A stretch of DNA of 64,000 nucleotides, from NCBI RefSeq assembly GCF_002632825.1, contig NZ_NJAJ01000006.1, positions 1 to 64,000 of the forward strand, given 5' to 3'. The translations under genes and the position numbers were made by a program. Shown here in pieces: positions 40,528 through 49,685 of the stretch. The notes under the pieces are model-generated. The model did no database searches. It was not told where the DNA came from and was given only the letters and a program-made list of their open reading frames with translations. The DNA comes from Xenorhabdus stockiae. GTDB lineage: Bacteria > Pseudomonadota > Gammaproteobacteria > Enterobacterales > Enterobacteriaceae. Within the stretch, counting starts at the first letter, position 1, and the number at the start of each line of letters is the position of its first letter.

Positions 40528-41301
40528 TTATTCCAGCGCCTGCATTAAGGCGTCATTATCTGCACTCTTGGCTACTTTTATTACTTGCCAGCCCAGTGTA
40601 CGGGCGATACTGGCGAGGCGCTCACTGACCACAATCAGTCGGCAATTTAATAACCACGCTTTGCTATTACTACTATCATTAGCGTTACCTTCAGCGCTAT
40701 CACCTTCAATAACTAAGTTATATAACAGTCGTAACATTTCGCCACTGGTAACAACGAGGGTTTTTATACCACATCGCTGCCAGTAATGACTGAACTCAGC
40801 TGAGTGATATTTGACAGCTCGACGTGCATAGCATTCACAGTAGTCGACTTCTGCTCCTCTTGCCCGCAGGGTTGAAGCAATCACTTCACGGCCACCATTA
40901 CCCCGGAGTAATAAAACTTTTTTATTCTCCACCTGCTGCAAGGAGGGGAGTTGCAGTAAATCTTCACTTGTTTCTCCCTGCTCTGGCCAGAGAATGTTTT
41001 TCCCTGTTTTTTGATGAAAAAACTGGGAAGTTGATTTACCGATACCATAATAAGATAGTCTGTCAGACCATGACAGGCTATCTTGTCCAAGCTGCTCACA
41101 GGCATAATGAACGGCATTTTTGGATAGCAGAAAAACAAAATCACCTGCCGTTAGCCTTTGCAGTTTATGAGACAGCAAGGGCAAATCCGCCCCCGGGTGA
41201 ATTGAAATAAGTGGCGCACTGAATGCCGTTTTACCAGCAGCTGTTAACCGATTAACCAATTCTTCTCCTGCGGGGGCAGGGCGGGTGATTAAGATACTCA
41301 T
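40528..41301 (-). CDS. hemD: Uroporphyrinogen-III synthase
   Basis: A protein of 257 residues that cyclises hydroxymethylbilane with inversion of ring D. It is a two-lobed alpha/beta protein. N-terminal [15 protein letters not shown] and [10 protein letters not shown] match enteric HemD, as do [11 protein letters not shown] and [13 protein letters not shown]. It overlaps hemC by 4 nt (start codon inside the hemC stop), the usual arrangement. Confidence 0.94.
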   Translation of the reverse strand: MSILITRPAPAGEELVNRLTAAGKTAFSAPLISIHPGADLPLLSHKLQRLTAGDFVFLLSKNAVHYACEQLGQDSLSWSDRLSYYGIGKSTSQFFHQKTGKNILWPEQGETSEDLLQLPSLQQVENKKVLLLRGNGGREVIASTLRARGAEVDYCECYARRAVKYHSAEFSHYWQRCGIKTLVVTSGEMLRLLYNLVIEGDSAEGNANDSSNSKAWLLNCRLIVVSERLASIARTLGWQVIKVAKSADNDALMQALE

Positions 41302-42293
41302 GCAGGTAGATCTCTCTGATAAACGTCAGCCAGAATCTGGCGGGCACCTTTCTCCAATAATTCTTCGGCCAGTGAAATACCCGCCTGACAAGCTTCTTCG
41401 GATGATATTGCTTTATCACTGCTGATGGTGCTTTTACTACAGCTAGTTCTTTCACTACAAATAGTTCTTTCGCCCCGGATGATGTTACTGCCATCAGGTG
41501 CGCCAACAAGCGCTCGTAGCCAGATATTATCACCCTGCCAGATGGCATAACTACCAATAGGAACCTGACATCCCCCTTCCAGACGGGTATTCATGGCTCG
41601 TTCAGCGAGGACACAAATTTCCGTGTTTTTATGATTTAAAGGTGCAAGTAACTCACGGGTCTGCATGTCATCCAGACGGCACTCGATACCAACGGCACCT
41701 TGCCCGACAGCCGGAAGCAGTAATTCCGGCGCGAGTGGCATCCGGATGCGATCTTCCAGCCCTAATCTTTTCAGCCCGGCAGCCGCAAGGATAATTGCAT
41801 CATAATCACCCTTGTCCAGTTTACTTAAACGGGTGCCAACATTGCCACGTAAGTCGCGGATCACAAGGTCAGGACGAAGCTGGCGTAGTTGACACTGGCG
41901 GCGCAAACTGGATGTGCCGACGATACTGCCGATTGGGAGGTCATCGAGTGAGGCGTATTCTACTGAAACAAAAGCATCTCGTGGATCTTCCCTTTCACAG
42001 ATTGTGACCAATCCCAAACCATCAGGAAATTCGACTGGGACATCTTTCATGGAATGAACGGCAATATCAGCGCGATTTTCAAGCATTGCCAGTTCCAGCT
42101 CTTTTACAAATAACCCTTTGCCACCAACCTTGGCGAGAGGGGTATCAAGAATTATATCTCCACGGGTGGTCATAGGAATTAATTCAACCTGCAAATCAGG
42201 ATGAAAATGTTTTAGTTGTTTTTGAACATATCGAGCTTGCCACATAGCCAGAGGGCTTTGGCGAGTCGCAATGCGAATGGTTTTCATTGTCAT
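41298..42293 (-). CDS. hemC: Porphobilinogen deaminase (hydroxymethylbilane synthase)
   Basis: A protein of 331 residues that polymerises four porphobilinogens into hydroxymethylbilane. Domains 1 and 2 carry [42 protein letters not shown] and SSLRRQCQL. The dipyrromethane cofactor is attached to C242 in [12 protein letters not shown]. It is 18 residues longer than the E. coli enzyme. Domain 3 carries four hexapeptide repeats ([24 protein letters not shown]; residues 275-298) encoded by 18-bp units, where E. coli has a short loop. ATG 42293 is used; ATG 42287 is also possible. No clear ribosome site is seen. Confidence 0.95.
   Translation of the reverse strand: MTMKTIRIATRQSPLAMWQARYVQKQLKHFHPDLQVELIPMTTRGDIILDTPLAKVGGKGLFVKELELAMLENRADIAVHSMKDVPVEFPDGLGLVTICEREDPRDAFVSVEYASLDDLPIGSIVGTSSLRRQCQLRQLRPDLVIRDLRGNVGTRLSKLDKGDYDAIILAAAGLKRLGLEDRIRMPLAPELLLPAVGQGAVGIECRLDDMQTRELLAPLNHKNTEICVLAERAMNTRLEGGCQVPIGSYAIWQGDNIWLRALVGAPDGSNIIRGERTICSERTSCSKSTISSDKAISSEEACQAGISLAEELLEKGARQILADVYQRDLPA
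41400..41471 (-). repeat. Four 18-bp tandem units inside hemC
   Basis: Units lie at 41454-41471, 41436-41453, 41418-41435 and 41400-41417. The first two differ at only 2 of 18 positions; the others have drifted. They encode E/K-R/S/K-T/A-x-C/S-S hexapeptides and keep frame. Confidence 0.88.
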
Positions 42294-42794
42294 GGATAAT
42301 AGTATTGGATAATTGTATTAATTAACGGCAATTGGAGGTTTTTAACCTCAGAAGTGAAAAGTAGAACCGTAAAAATAGATCTCTTTTAACACTTCGATAA
42401 TGTTTTTTCCAGTTAAGAAAAACTCGAATAGTATATAAATATACAGTCTTAATTGGTAAAAATAATTTTAAATATTAAAATAATATTTTAACTAAATAGA
42501 GAAAATAAACAAAAAGATTGATTTAAAATCAAATTCCTATTTGTCATTTATCTGTTGTGAAAAAATATAAAGATGTTTATCAATTAAAATTAATCAAATG
42601 GTTATCTAAAATTCACTGTTTACAATATGTTATCTGAGCAATATAGAAATTAGATGAATATAAAATCTATTTCAAAAAACATATTTTAGTCTCAAATTTG
42701 TGATTAACTTAATATTTTACAAAGGGTTAATTGATTATTTGGGGTTGTAGGACAGGCGAAAAAGTGGTATTGCGGGCTTTACGCTTTAGCTGCA
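42294..42794. other. AT-rich divergent spacer between hemC and cyaA
   Basis: About 500 bp of very AT-rich DNA with no supported gene. It should carry the hemC promoter and the distal cyaA promoters. I see nothing else I can name. Confidence 0.5.
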
Positions 42795-42816
42795 AGGTGT
42801 TAAATTGATCACGTTT
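42795..42816 (+). promoter_or_regulatory. CRP site at the cyaA promoter
   Basis: The 22-bp site has left half GTGTTA, a strong right half GATCACG, and AT between (GTGTTAAATTGATCACGTTT, 42797-42816). The block GTGTTAAATTGATCACGTTT appears to be shared with the CRP site of the E. coli cyaA P2 promoter (from memory). CRP-cAMP there represses cyaA. It lies 137 bp before the start codon. Confidence 0.7.
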
Positions 42817-42952
42817 CCGACAAATAAGTTAGTAAAGAAATCTAAAAATAATTTTTGTAAATTGCACGTTAACAGGAATAAAGCGTTAGCGGGCGCTGGG
42901 CCTTAGTGGAAACTGGCGATTGTAAGCACTGAAACTGAAGCAGGCAAAACAC

Positions 42953-45538
42953 TTGTATCTTTATATTGAAACGCTGAAGCAGCGGCTGGATGCAATTAAT
43001 CAGCTTAGGTTAGAGCGTGCGACTGACTCGATGAGTGCCACGTTTAAGCAGGTTTATAATTTAATTCCAGTATTATTACATTATCATCACCCAATGATGC
43101 CGGGTTATATCGAAAACGACGTTCCTCATGGCGTTTGTTTTTTTAAACCTGATGAAACCCAGCTATTTTGGATTAACGATATGGAATACCAGCCAGCTGG
43201 TGTTTTATCTCATTCCTCTAATGGTGAATTGCCAATTGCGGGTATTTACTCGATGGGCAGCACCTCTTCTATCGGGCAAAGCTGCTCTTCTGACTTAGAT
43301 ATTTGGGTTTGCCACCAATCATGGCTGGATAATAGCGAAAAAGATTCATTGGAACAAAAATGCAGTTTAATACAACAGTGGGCCGCTTCACTGGGTATTG
43401 AGGTTACATTTTTTCTGATAGATGAGAATCGTTTTCGCCATAATACCAGTGGCAGTCTGAATGGCGAAGATTGTGGTTCAACTCAGTATATTCTTCTACT
43501 GGATGAGTTTTATCGCACTGCGGTTCGGATGGCAGGTAAACGCTTGCTATGGGCGATGGTCCCTGTAGAAGAAGAAGCGAATTACGATGATTATGTCACC
43601 TCTTTATATGCTCAGGGGGTTTTAACACCTAATGAGTGGCTGGATCTCGGAGGGTTGGCGGAATTATCGGCGGAAGAGTATTTTGGTGCTAGTTTATGGC
43701 AGCTTTATAAAAGTGTCGATTCTCCTTATAAAGCCGTATTGAAAAGTCTGTTGCTGGAAGCTTATTCCTGGGAATACCCCAACAGTAAATTGCTGGCGAC
43801 AGAAATGAAGCAACATTTCCATGAAGGCTTGATTATCTCTTATGGTCTTGATGCTTATTGCATGATGCTTGACCGTGTTACCCATTACCTGACGGCGACT
43901 AACGATATGACGCGTCTGGATTTAGCCCGGCGCTGCTTTTATCTGAAAGTTTGTGAAAAAATTGAGAGTAGTGACGGTGCTCAGGGATGCACTGGATGGC
44001 GGCGGCAGGTTATTGCTCAGTTAGTACAGGAATGGGGATGGGATACTGATAAACTGGCGATACTGAATAACCGCAATTCATGGAAAATTGAGCAGGTACG
44101 TACAGCGCATAATGAGTTGCTGGATACCATGATGCAAAGTTATCGCAACCTTATCCGTTTTGCCCGGCGTAACAATTTAAGTGTGAGTGCTAGCCCGCAG
44201 GACATCGGCGTATTGACTCGTAAGTTGTATGCTGCGTTTGAAGCACTGCCCGGCAAAATCACATTAGTTAATCCACAAATTTCACCGGATCTGTCAGAAC
44301 AGGATCTGACATTTATTTATGTTCCCCCGGGGCGTGCAAATCGCAGTGGCTGGTATCTTTACAATCGTGCCCCGACAATAGAATCTATCATTGGTCATCA
44401 GCCGCTGGAATATAATCGTTATTTAAATAAGCTGGTGTCATGGACCTATTTCAACGGGTTGTTGACGGAAAAAACCCGCCTTCATATTCGCAATGGTGAT
44501 TCTCAGGCAGATAAGAAGAATTTGGCTGATTTAGTTAACGATATTTCCACTCATTTCCCGATTCGTTTGCCTGCTCCGACACCAAAAGCACTATACAGTC
44601 CCTGTGAGATCCGCCATCTGGCAATTATTGTTAATTTAGAAACTGATCCAACTACCCGGTTTTCCGATCAGATTGTGCATTTTGATTTCAGAAAGTTAGA
44701 TATCCTGAGTTTTGGTGAATCACAGCAGTGTATGGTGAGCAGCATCGATCTGCTTTACCGTAATTCATGGAATGAAGTAAGAACGCTGCATTTTAATGGT
44801 GAACAATCCATGCTGGAAGCGCTGAAAACCATTCTGGGCAAAATGCATCGTGACGCCGCACCTCCAGCGAGCGTTGAAGTCTTTTGTTACAGTCGGCACT
44901 TGCGTGGGTTGATTTGTACCCGTGTCAGGCAATTGGTTTCAGAGTGTATCGAATTACGTCTTTCCAGTAACCGTCAGGATCTTGATCGCTGTAAGGTATT
45001 ACGTATTTCCGGTCAAACTTGGGGGCTGTTTTTTGAACGGTTGAATGTCTCAGTACAAAAACTGGAAAATGCGGTTGAGTTTTACAATGCAATTTCAAAT
45101 ACCAAGCTGCATGGTTTACCGATTAGAGTTGATAACAAAGACAAACAGCTACCTTCTATTATTGATGGGTTTGCCTGCGAAGGAATAATTCAGTTTTTCT
45201 TTGAGAATATTGAGGGCACTCAGGGTTTTAACATTTATATTCTTGATGAATCAAATAAGGTAGAGATCTACCCTCATTGTGAAGGAAGTAAAGAAGAGCT
45301 GGTACGTGATGTCAGCCGTTTTTATTCTTCATCCCATGATCGATTCACTTATGGTTCCAGTTTTATCAATTTTAACCTGCCACAGTTCTATCAGATCATA
45401 AAGAAGGGTGAACGTACTCATGTAGCTCCATTTATGGATGGGCAGTCACTGCTGGATCATGAGACAGATAGTGTTACCGTGCTGGAGACGGGTGAAGCTA
45501 TCAGGGCGAATAGTCAGTACCATTCTTGCCACTATTGA
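42953..45538 (+). CDS. cyaA: Class I adenylate cyclase
   Basis: A protein of 861 residues that makes cAMP for CRP. The N-terminal catalytic half has the nucleotidyltransferase-like motif [21 protein letters not shown] (about 101-120, D114/D116). The C-terminal half is the glucose-sensitive regulatory part, with conserved [23 protein letters not shown]. Translation starts at TTG 42953 with a poor ribosome site, exactly as in E. coli ([19 protein letters not shown]), which keeps expression low. It is 13 residues longer than the E. coli protein, with a divergent C-terminal tail. Confidence 0.97.
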   Translation: MYLYIETLKQRLDAINQLRLERATDSMSATFKQVYNLIPVLLHYHHPMMPGYIENDVPHGVCFFKPDETQLFWINDMEYQPAGVLSHSSNGELPIAGIYSMGSTSSIGQSCSSDLDIWVCHQSWLDNSEKDSLEQKCSLIQQWAASLGIEVTFFLIDENRFRHNTSGSLNGEDCGSTQYILLLDEFYRTAVRMAGKRLLWAMVPVEEEANYDDYVTSLYAQGVLTPNEWLDLGGLAELSAEEYFGASLWQLYKSVDSPYKAVLKSLLLEAYSWEYPNSKLLATEMKQHFHEGLIISYGLDAYCMMLDRVTHYLTATNDMTRLDLARRCFYLKVCEKIESSDGAQGCTGWRRQVIAQLVQEWGWDTDKLAILNNRNSWKIEQVRTAHNELLDTMMQSYRNLIRFARRNNLSVSASPQDIGVLTRKLYAAFEALPGKITLVNPQISPDLSEQDLTFIYVPPGRANRSGWYLYNRAPTIESIIGHQPLEYNRYLNKLVSWTYFNGLLTEKTRLHIRNGDSQADKKNLADLVNDISTHFPIRLPAPTPKALYSPCEIRHLAIIVNLETDPTTRFSDQIVHFDFRKLDILSFGESQQCMVSSIDLLYRNSWNEVRTLHFNGEQSMLEALKTILGKMHRDAAPPASVEVFCYSRHLRGLICTRVRQLVSECIELRLSSNRQDLDRCKVLRISGQTWGLFFERLNVSVQKLENAVEFYNAISNTKLHGLPIRVDNKDKQLPSIIDGFACEGIIQFFFENIEGTQGFNIYILDESNKVEIYPHCEGSKEELVRDVSRFYSSSHDRFTYGSSFINFNLPQFYQIIKKGERTHVAPFMDGQSLLDHETDSVTVLETGEAIRANSQYHSCHY

Positions 45539-45589
45539 ATTCAATGAGCTATCGCTGGAATAGCCGGGCGTTTGTCATACATATTTGTC

Positions 45590-45618
45590 ATAAAAGTGCC
45601 GTATTTTCGATACGGCAC
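45590..45618 (-). terminator. Terminator of cyaY on the minus strand
   Basis: GTGCCGTAT and ATACGGCAC form a perfect 9-bp stem with loop TTTCG (45596-45618). On the minus strand it is followed by TTTTATG. It sits between convergent cyaA and cyaY and may also stabilise the cyaA mRNA end. Confidence 0.7.
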
Positions 45619-45668
45619 AAATGCCGATAATTGCAGCTCTATATAAAAGCTAGCTAAATAGCAACGAG

Positions 45669-45986
45669 CTAAAACAGGAAAGGCTCGCCGCTCTGCTCGG
45701 TGATTGCTTGTCCCAACATAGAAAGAAAGTCGTTGCCACTACGGTCGCAAACCCATTGGTTATCGCGATAATCGAAGTGATAACCTCCATTTTTAGTTGC
45801 CAGCCAGATTTGATGAAAAGGTTCCTGTCGATTGATAATGATTTTGCTACCATTATCAAAACTCAGCGTCATTACTCCGCCATTGGTTTCACAGTCAATA
45901 TCTGCATCACCTTCATAATTATCCAATTGTTCTTCAATGTGTGACATCAATTGATCAGCCAATTGATGAAATTCGCTATCGTTCAT
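45669..45986 (-). CDS. cyaY: Frataxin-like iron-sulphur assembly protein CyaY
   Basis: A protein of 105 residues, one of the frataxin family. The N-terminal acidic helix ([31 protein letters not shown]) binds iron, and the beta sheet carries [23 protein letters not shown]. It interacts with IscS and modulates Fe-S cluster assembly. The MNDSEF start at 45986 matches homologues; an in-frame ATG lies 6 nt upstream. It is convergent with cyaA, as in E. coli. Confidence 0.95.
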   Translation of the reverse strand: MNDSEFHQLADQLMSHIEEQLDNYEGDADIDCETNGGVMTLSFDNGSKIIINRQEPFHQIWLATKNGGYHFDYRDNQWVCDRSGNDFLSMLGQAITEQSGEPFLF

Positions 45987-46062
45987 ATTCATTTCCTATT
46001 TGCTTTTCAGGGCCTAACTGCGATTATAGAGAGTATTGGCGTATGAATCACAGGCATTAATT

Positions 46063-46278
46063 ATGATGAACAAACAATTCCGTTGGTCACTTGCTATCAT
46101 AACATTACTCTCTGTTACAGGTTGTGGCCTGAAAGGTCCTCTCTACTTCCCTCCGGCAGAGCCAGCGGCACCTCAGGTTTCAGTTAATAAAACACAGCCT
46201 GCGGGTCATGTTTCTCAGGACAGCACGTCTAATAAAAACGATACTTCTAAAAACAATATCTCAGCGAGTGCCCAATAA
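46063..46278 (+). CDS. lptM: LPS-assembly lipoprotein LptM (YifL)
   Basis: A small lipoprotein of 71 residues. The signal peptide ends in the lipobox SVTGC (C21) followed by the hallmark GLKGPLYFPP, the LptM/YifL signature. The rest is low-complexity Ser/Asn/Lys. LptM is an outer-membrane lipoprotein that helps LptD mature. It starts at ATG 46063 (or 46066) and lies 36 bp before dapF, as in E. coli. Confidence 0.92.
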   Translation: MMNKQFRWSLAIITLLSVTGCGLKGPLYFPPAEPAAPQVSVNKTQPAGHVSQDSTSNKNDTSKNNISASAQ

Positions 46279-46314
46279 GCGTGAGCTGGTAATGGGCTTT
46301 CATTGGAGTGGTAT

Positions 46315-47139
46315 ATGCAATTCTCCAAAATGCATGGTCTTGGCAATGATTTCATGGTTGTTGATGCAGTAACCCAGAATGTTTATTTTTCACCGGAATT
46401 AATCTGCCGGTTGTCAGATAGACATACTGGCGTAGGATTTGATCAACTGCTGGTTGTTGAAGCACCCTATGATCCTGATTTAGATTTTCATTATCGTATT
46501 TTTAACGCGGATGGCAGTGAAGTATCTCAATGTGGCAATGGGGCGCGTTGTTTTGCCCGTTTTGTTCGTTTACGGGGATTGACGAATAAGCGTGATATTA
46601 AAGTCAGTACACAGGCAGGCCAAATGGTACTGAGCATCAATCATGATGATCAGGTCTGTGTCAATATGGGGGAACCGGTCTTTGAGCCTCAGTCTGTTCC
46701 CTTTCGTGCGAATAAAGCCGAGAAAACTTATATCATCCGGGTCATGGAGCGCACTGTGCTCTGCGGTGTCGTATCAATGGGGAATCCCCACTGTGTTATT
46801 CAGGTTGATAATGTGGACACGGCAGATGTTGAGGTACTCGGCCCTGTTCTGGAACGTCATGAACGTTTTCCTGAGAGAGTAAACGTTGGTTTTATGCAGG
46901 TCGTAAATCGTAACCATATCCGTTTACGTGTATTTGAACGGGGTGCCGGAGAAACCCGGGCATGCGGCAGTGGCGCGTGTGCGGCTGTTGCGATTGGTAT
47001 TCAGCAAGGTCTGCTGGATAAACAGGTCCGTGTTGATTTGCCCGGTGGTTCTTTGCAAATTCGTTGGGATGGGCCGGGGCAGCCACTTTATAAGACCGGG
47101 CCTGCAACTCACGTTTATGACGGTACAATTCACTTGTAA
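46315..47139 (+). CDS. dapF: Diaminopimelate epimerase
   Basis: A protein of 274 residues, the exact E. coli length. It epimerises LL- to meso-diaminopimelate for lysine and peptidoglycan. The two catalytic cysteines are C73 in SQCGNGARC and the one in [12 protein letters not shown] (about 217). The fold is a pseudo-symmetric two-domain PLP-independent epimerase. ATG 46315 starts [13 protein letters not shown]. It is followed by yigA, xerC and yigB in a tight operon. Confidence 0.97.
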   Translation: MQFSKMHGLGNDFMVVDAVTQNVYFSPELICRLSDRHTGVGFDQLLVVEAPYDPDLDFHYRIFNADGSEVSQCGNGARCFARFVRLRGLTNKRDIKVSTQAGQMVLSINHDDQVCVNMGEPVFEPQSVPFRANKAEKTYIIRVMERTVLCGVVSMGNPHCVIQVDNVDTADVEVLGPVLERHERFPERVNVGFMQVVNRNHIRLRVFERGAGETRACGSGACAAVAIGIQQGLLDKQVRVDLPGGSLQIRWDGPGQPLYKTGPATHVYDGTIHL

Positions 47140-47163
47140 TTGTGAAATATAAGGCATTGGAAA

Positions 47164-47868
47164 ATGGGTAAAGAAAACGAACCATTACATACTGAAAGCA
47201 TGTTGGATGATCAGATGGTGGTGGATTATCTGCTGAATAACCCCAATTTTTTTATCCGTAATGCTAATGCAGTTGACAGGATACAGGTTCCTCATCCGGT
47301 ACGTGAGTGTGTTTCTCTGATGGAATGGCATATGAACCGTCAGAGAAAACGGATCGGTTATCTGGAAGACGATCTGATACATCTGGTGGAGCAGGCAAAA
47401 CAGAATGAGATCCTGTTTAACCGCCTGCTGCAATTGCTTGCTGAACTTTCTGCTGCCGAAAGTTTGCAGGGTTTTCTTTCCCGTTTGAGTGCCTGGGCTA
47501 AAACACTGGGTCTGAGTAACTGCTATATCCGGCTGTTTTCTGATAAGTGGTTGCTTGGTGCTCCTCTGAATGCACCGGATTTGGCAATATCCCGTAATGC
47601 TTTTGAGTCTGTCCGTATTCAGCGATTCGGCGACAGTAACCATTATCTTGGGCGATTACATGGCCCGGAAATTTTACTGTTGATGCCTCAGGCCCGTCAT
47701 GTCGGTTCTGTCGCAGTGTCTCTTTTAGGAATGCAGGGAGAGCTGGGCATGGTGATCTTCAATAGTCATGACAAGCAACATTATTACGAGGGCATGGGAA
47801 CGGATCTGCTGGATCAGTTAGCTAAACTATTACCGGGGTTGCTGTCCCGTTGGATCGAGCGAGCATGA
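47164..47868 (+). CDS. yigA: DUF484-family protein YigA
   Basis: A protein of 234 residues of the DUF484 family (GAF-like fold). The N terminus contains the typical [15 protein letters not shown] and [23 protein letters not shown], and a predicted coiled coil precedes the GAF-like part. Function is unknown; it is conserved between dapF and xerC in many gamma-proteobacteria. Its stop overlaps the xerC start (ATGA). Confidence 0.92.
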   Translation: MGKENEPLHTESMLDDQMVVDYLLNNPNFFIRNANAVDRIQVPHPVRECVSLMEWHMNRQRKRIGYLEDDLIHLVEQAKQNEILFNRLLQLLAELSAAESLQGFLSRLSAWAKTLGLSNCYIRLFSDKWLLGAPLNAPDLAISRNAFESVRIQRFGDSNHYLGRLHGPEILLLMPQARHVGSVAVSLLGMQGELGMVIFNSHDKQHYYEGMGTDLLDQLAKLLPGLLSRWIERA

Positions 47869-48779
47869 GCCAGCCAATTGATTCACTCCTTGAGCCAGTA
47901 GAGGCTTTCCTGCATTACCTGCGGGTTGAGCGCCGTTTAAGCCCGATAACAATAATCAACTATCGTCGGCATTTGGCGGTGCTGGTCGAAATGTCGCTGG
48001 AAATGGGAATAACCGAGTGGCAGGCACTTGATGTCACCAAAGTCAGAATGTTCGCTACCCGTAGTCGTCGGGCTGGATTACAGTCTGCCAGCCTTGCCTT
48101 GCGTCTTTCTTCCTTGCGCAGTTTTCTTGACTGGATGGTAACGCAGGGAAAAATGGAAGCTAACCCGGCTAAAGTTGTTAGCACGCCACGTAAAAAACAG
48201 CATCTACCTAAGAACATGGATGTCGATGAGGTAAATCAGCTCCTCAATATTGACCTGAATGATCCGTTGTCCGTGCGTGACAGAACAATGATGGAAGTCA
48301 TGTATGGGGCGGGCTTACGTTTGTCAGAGCTGGTTGGGCTGGATTGCCGGCATCTGGATTTGGAAAACGGTGAAGTCTGGGTATATGGTAAGGGCAGTAA
48401 GGAGCGTAAAGTCCCTGTCGGCAGAATTGCACTGGAATGGCTGCAACGCTGGCTGGTAATGCGGGAATTGTTTGAACCGGAAGATAATGCTGTTTTCATT
48501 TCTACCCAAAGTGGTAAACGGATGTCTACTCGCAATGTGCAAAAGCGATTTGAACAATGGGGAATTCGTCAGGGAGTAAACAGCCATATTCATCCCCATA
48601 AACTGCGTCATTCGTTTGCGACACATATTCTGGAATCCAGTGGTGATCTCCGGGCAGTGCAGGAGCTGTTGGGCCATGCAAATTTATCGACTACCCAAAT
48701 ATACACCCATCTGGATTTTCAACACTTAGCCAAAGTTTATGATGTGGCTCACCCCAGAGCAAAAAGAGGGAAATCATAA
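47865..48779 (+). CDS. xerC: Tyrosine recombinase XerC
   Basis: A protein of 304 residues that, with XerD, resolves chromosome dimers at dif. It has an N-terminal SAM-like core-binding domain, then the catalytic domain with R in [14 protein letters not shown] in [36 protein letters not shown] and the nucleophile tyrosine in that last motif. ATG 47865 overlaps the yigA stop. The stop shares a base with the yigB start. Confidence 0.97.
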   Translation: MSQPIDSLLEPVEAFLHYLRVERRLSPITIINYRRHLAVLVEMSLEMGITEWQALDVTKVRMFATRSRRAGLQSASLALRLSSLRSFLDWMVTQGKMEANPAKVVSTPRKKQHLPKNMDVDEVNQLLNIDLNDPLSVRDRTMMEVMYGAGLRLSELVGLDCRHLDLENGEVWVYGKGSKERKVPVGRIALEWLQRWLVMRELFEPEDNAVFISTQSGKRMSTRNVQKRFEQWGIRQGVNSHIHPHKLRHSFATHILESSGDLRAVQELLGHANLSTTQIYTHLDFQHLAKVYDVAHPRAKRGKS

Positions 48780-49495
48780 TGCGTTTTTATCGGCCTCTCA
48801 CGCCGTTTGCGGCGATGACATTCGATCTGGATGATACACTTTACGATAATCATCCCGTTATCGACAGAACCGAAAAAGAAGTATTGTGTTTTATCAGGCA
48901 GTACGATAGCAAATTCAGCCATTTTTGCCGTGAAGATCTGTATGTATACCGTCAGGCGGTGCTTGAGATGGAGCCTGAAATATACCACGATGTGACATTA
49001 TGGCGTCGACAATCTGCCGAGCTGATGTTCAGCTACCATGGTTTTAATCGTGAAGAAGCAGTACGTGGTGCGGATGAGATTATGTCCTGTTTCACTTATT
49101 GGCGTAATCAGATTACAGTACCGGAATCCACGCATAACACTTTATCGGTACTGGCAGAAAAAATACCGCTGGTGGCGATCACGAATGGTAATGCAGAACC
49201 CGCTGAATGTGGTCTGGCCCCTTATTTCAAATTTGTACTCAAAGCCGGCGTGGACGGGCGTTCTAAACCTTACCCGGATATGTACCATCTGGCGGCTGAA
49301 CGGCTGGCATTGCCGGCAAATCAAATCCTGCATGTTGGTGATAATTTGCAGACAGACGTTGAAGGCGCGATTCGCAGTGGGATGCAGGCTTGCTGGATCA
49401 ATATTGAAAATAAAAATCTCATGCAGGAACCGGAAGGGCGACTGGTTCCACATGTTGAGATTTCTGACTTGGATTCTCTGATCGCACTGATATAA
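48779..49495 (+). CDS. yigB: HAD-family FMN/5-amino-6-ribitylaminouracil phosphatase YigB
   Basis: A HAD-like hydrolase of 238 residues. Motif I is FDLDDTLYD (about residues 15-23), motif II is AITNGN, and motifs III and IV include K in [10 protein letters not shown] and [14 protein letters not shown]. coli YigB dephosphorylates FMN and the riboflavin precursor, so a flavin role is likely. TAATG overlap with xerC couples translation. Confidence 0.94.
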   Translation: MRFYRPLTPFAAMTFDLDDTLYDNHPVIDRTEKEVLCFIRQYDSKFSHFCREDLYVYRQAVLEMEPEIYHDVTLWRRQSAELMFSYHGFNREEAVRGADEIMSCFTYWRNQITVPESTHNTLSVLAEKIPLVAITNGNAEPAECGLAPYFKFVLKAGVDGRSKPYPDMYHLAAERLALPANQILHVGDNLQTDVEGAIRSGMQACWINIENKNLMQEPEGRLVPHVEISDLDSLIALI

Positions 49496-49515
49496 TTTCA
49501 GACTGTAAATCTATA

Positions 49516-49642
49516 TATACCCAATGGATTTCGAGTTGCATCGCGGCGGCAAGGGAGAGAGCCCCCAGGAGCATAAATAACTATGTGACTGGGGTGAACG
49601 AGCGTAGCCAACAAAGAGGCAGCTTGAAAGACGAAGGGTATA
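49516..49642. repeat. ERIC element upstream of uvrD
   Basis: Exactly 127 bp, beginning TATACCC and ending GGGTATA, with the diagnostic core ATGTGACTGGGGTGAACGAGCG and the opposite CCCCAGGAGCATAAATAACTAT. ERIC elements are non-coding enteric repeats that fold into long hairpins when transcribed. This copy fills most of the yigB-uvrD gap. Confidence 0.93.
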
Positions 49643-49685
49643 GAAAAACAGTGACAGCGGTCATTGCTAACAACTGATGGTAATT

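Noticed and set aside
49503-49652. A LexA (SOS) box upstream of uvrD
   Set aside because: CTGT and ACAG occur, but not with the 8-bp spacing; the ERIC element lies between them.
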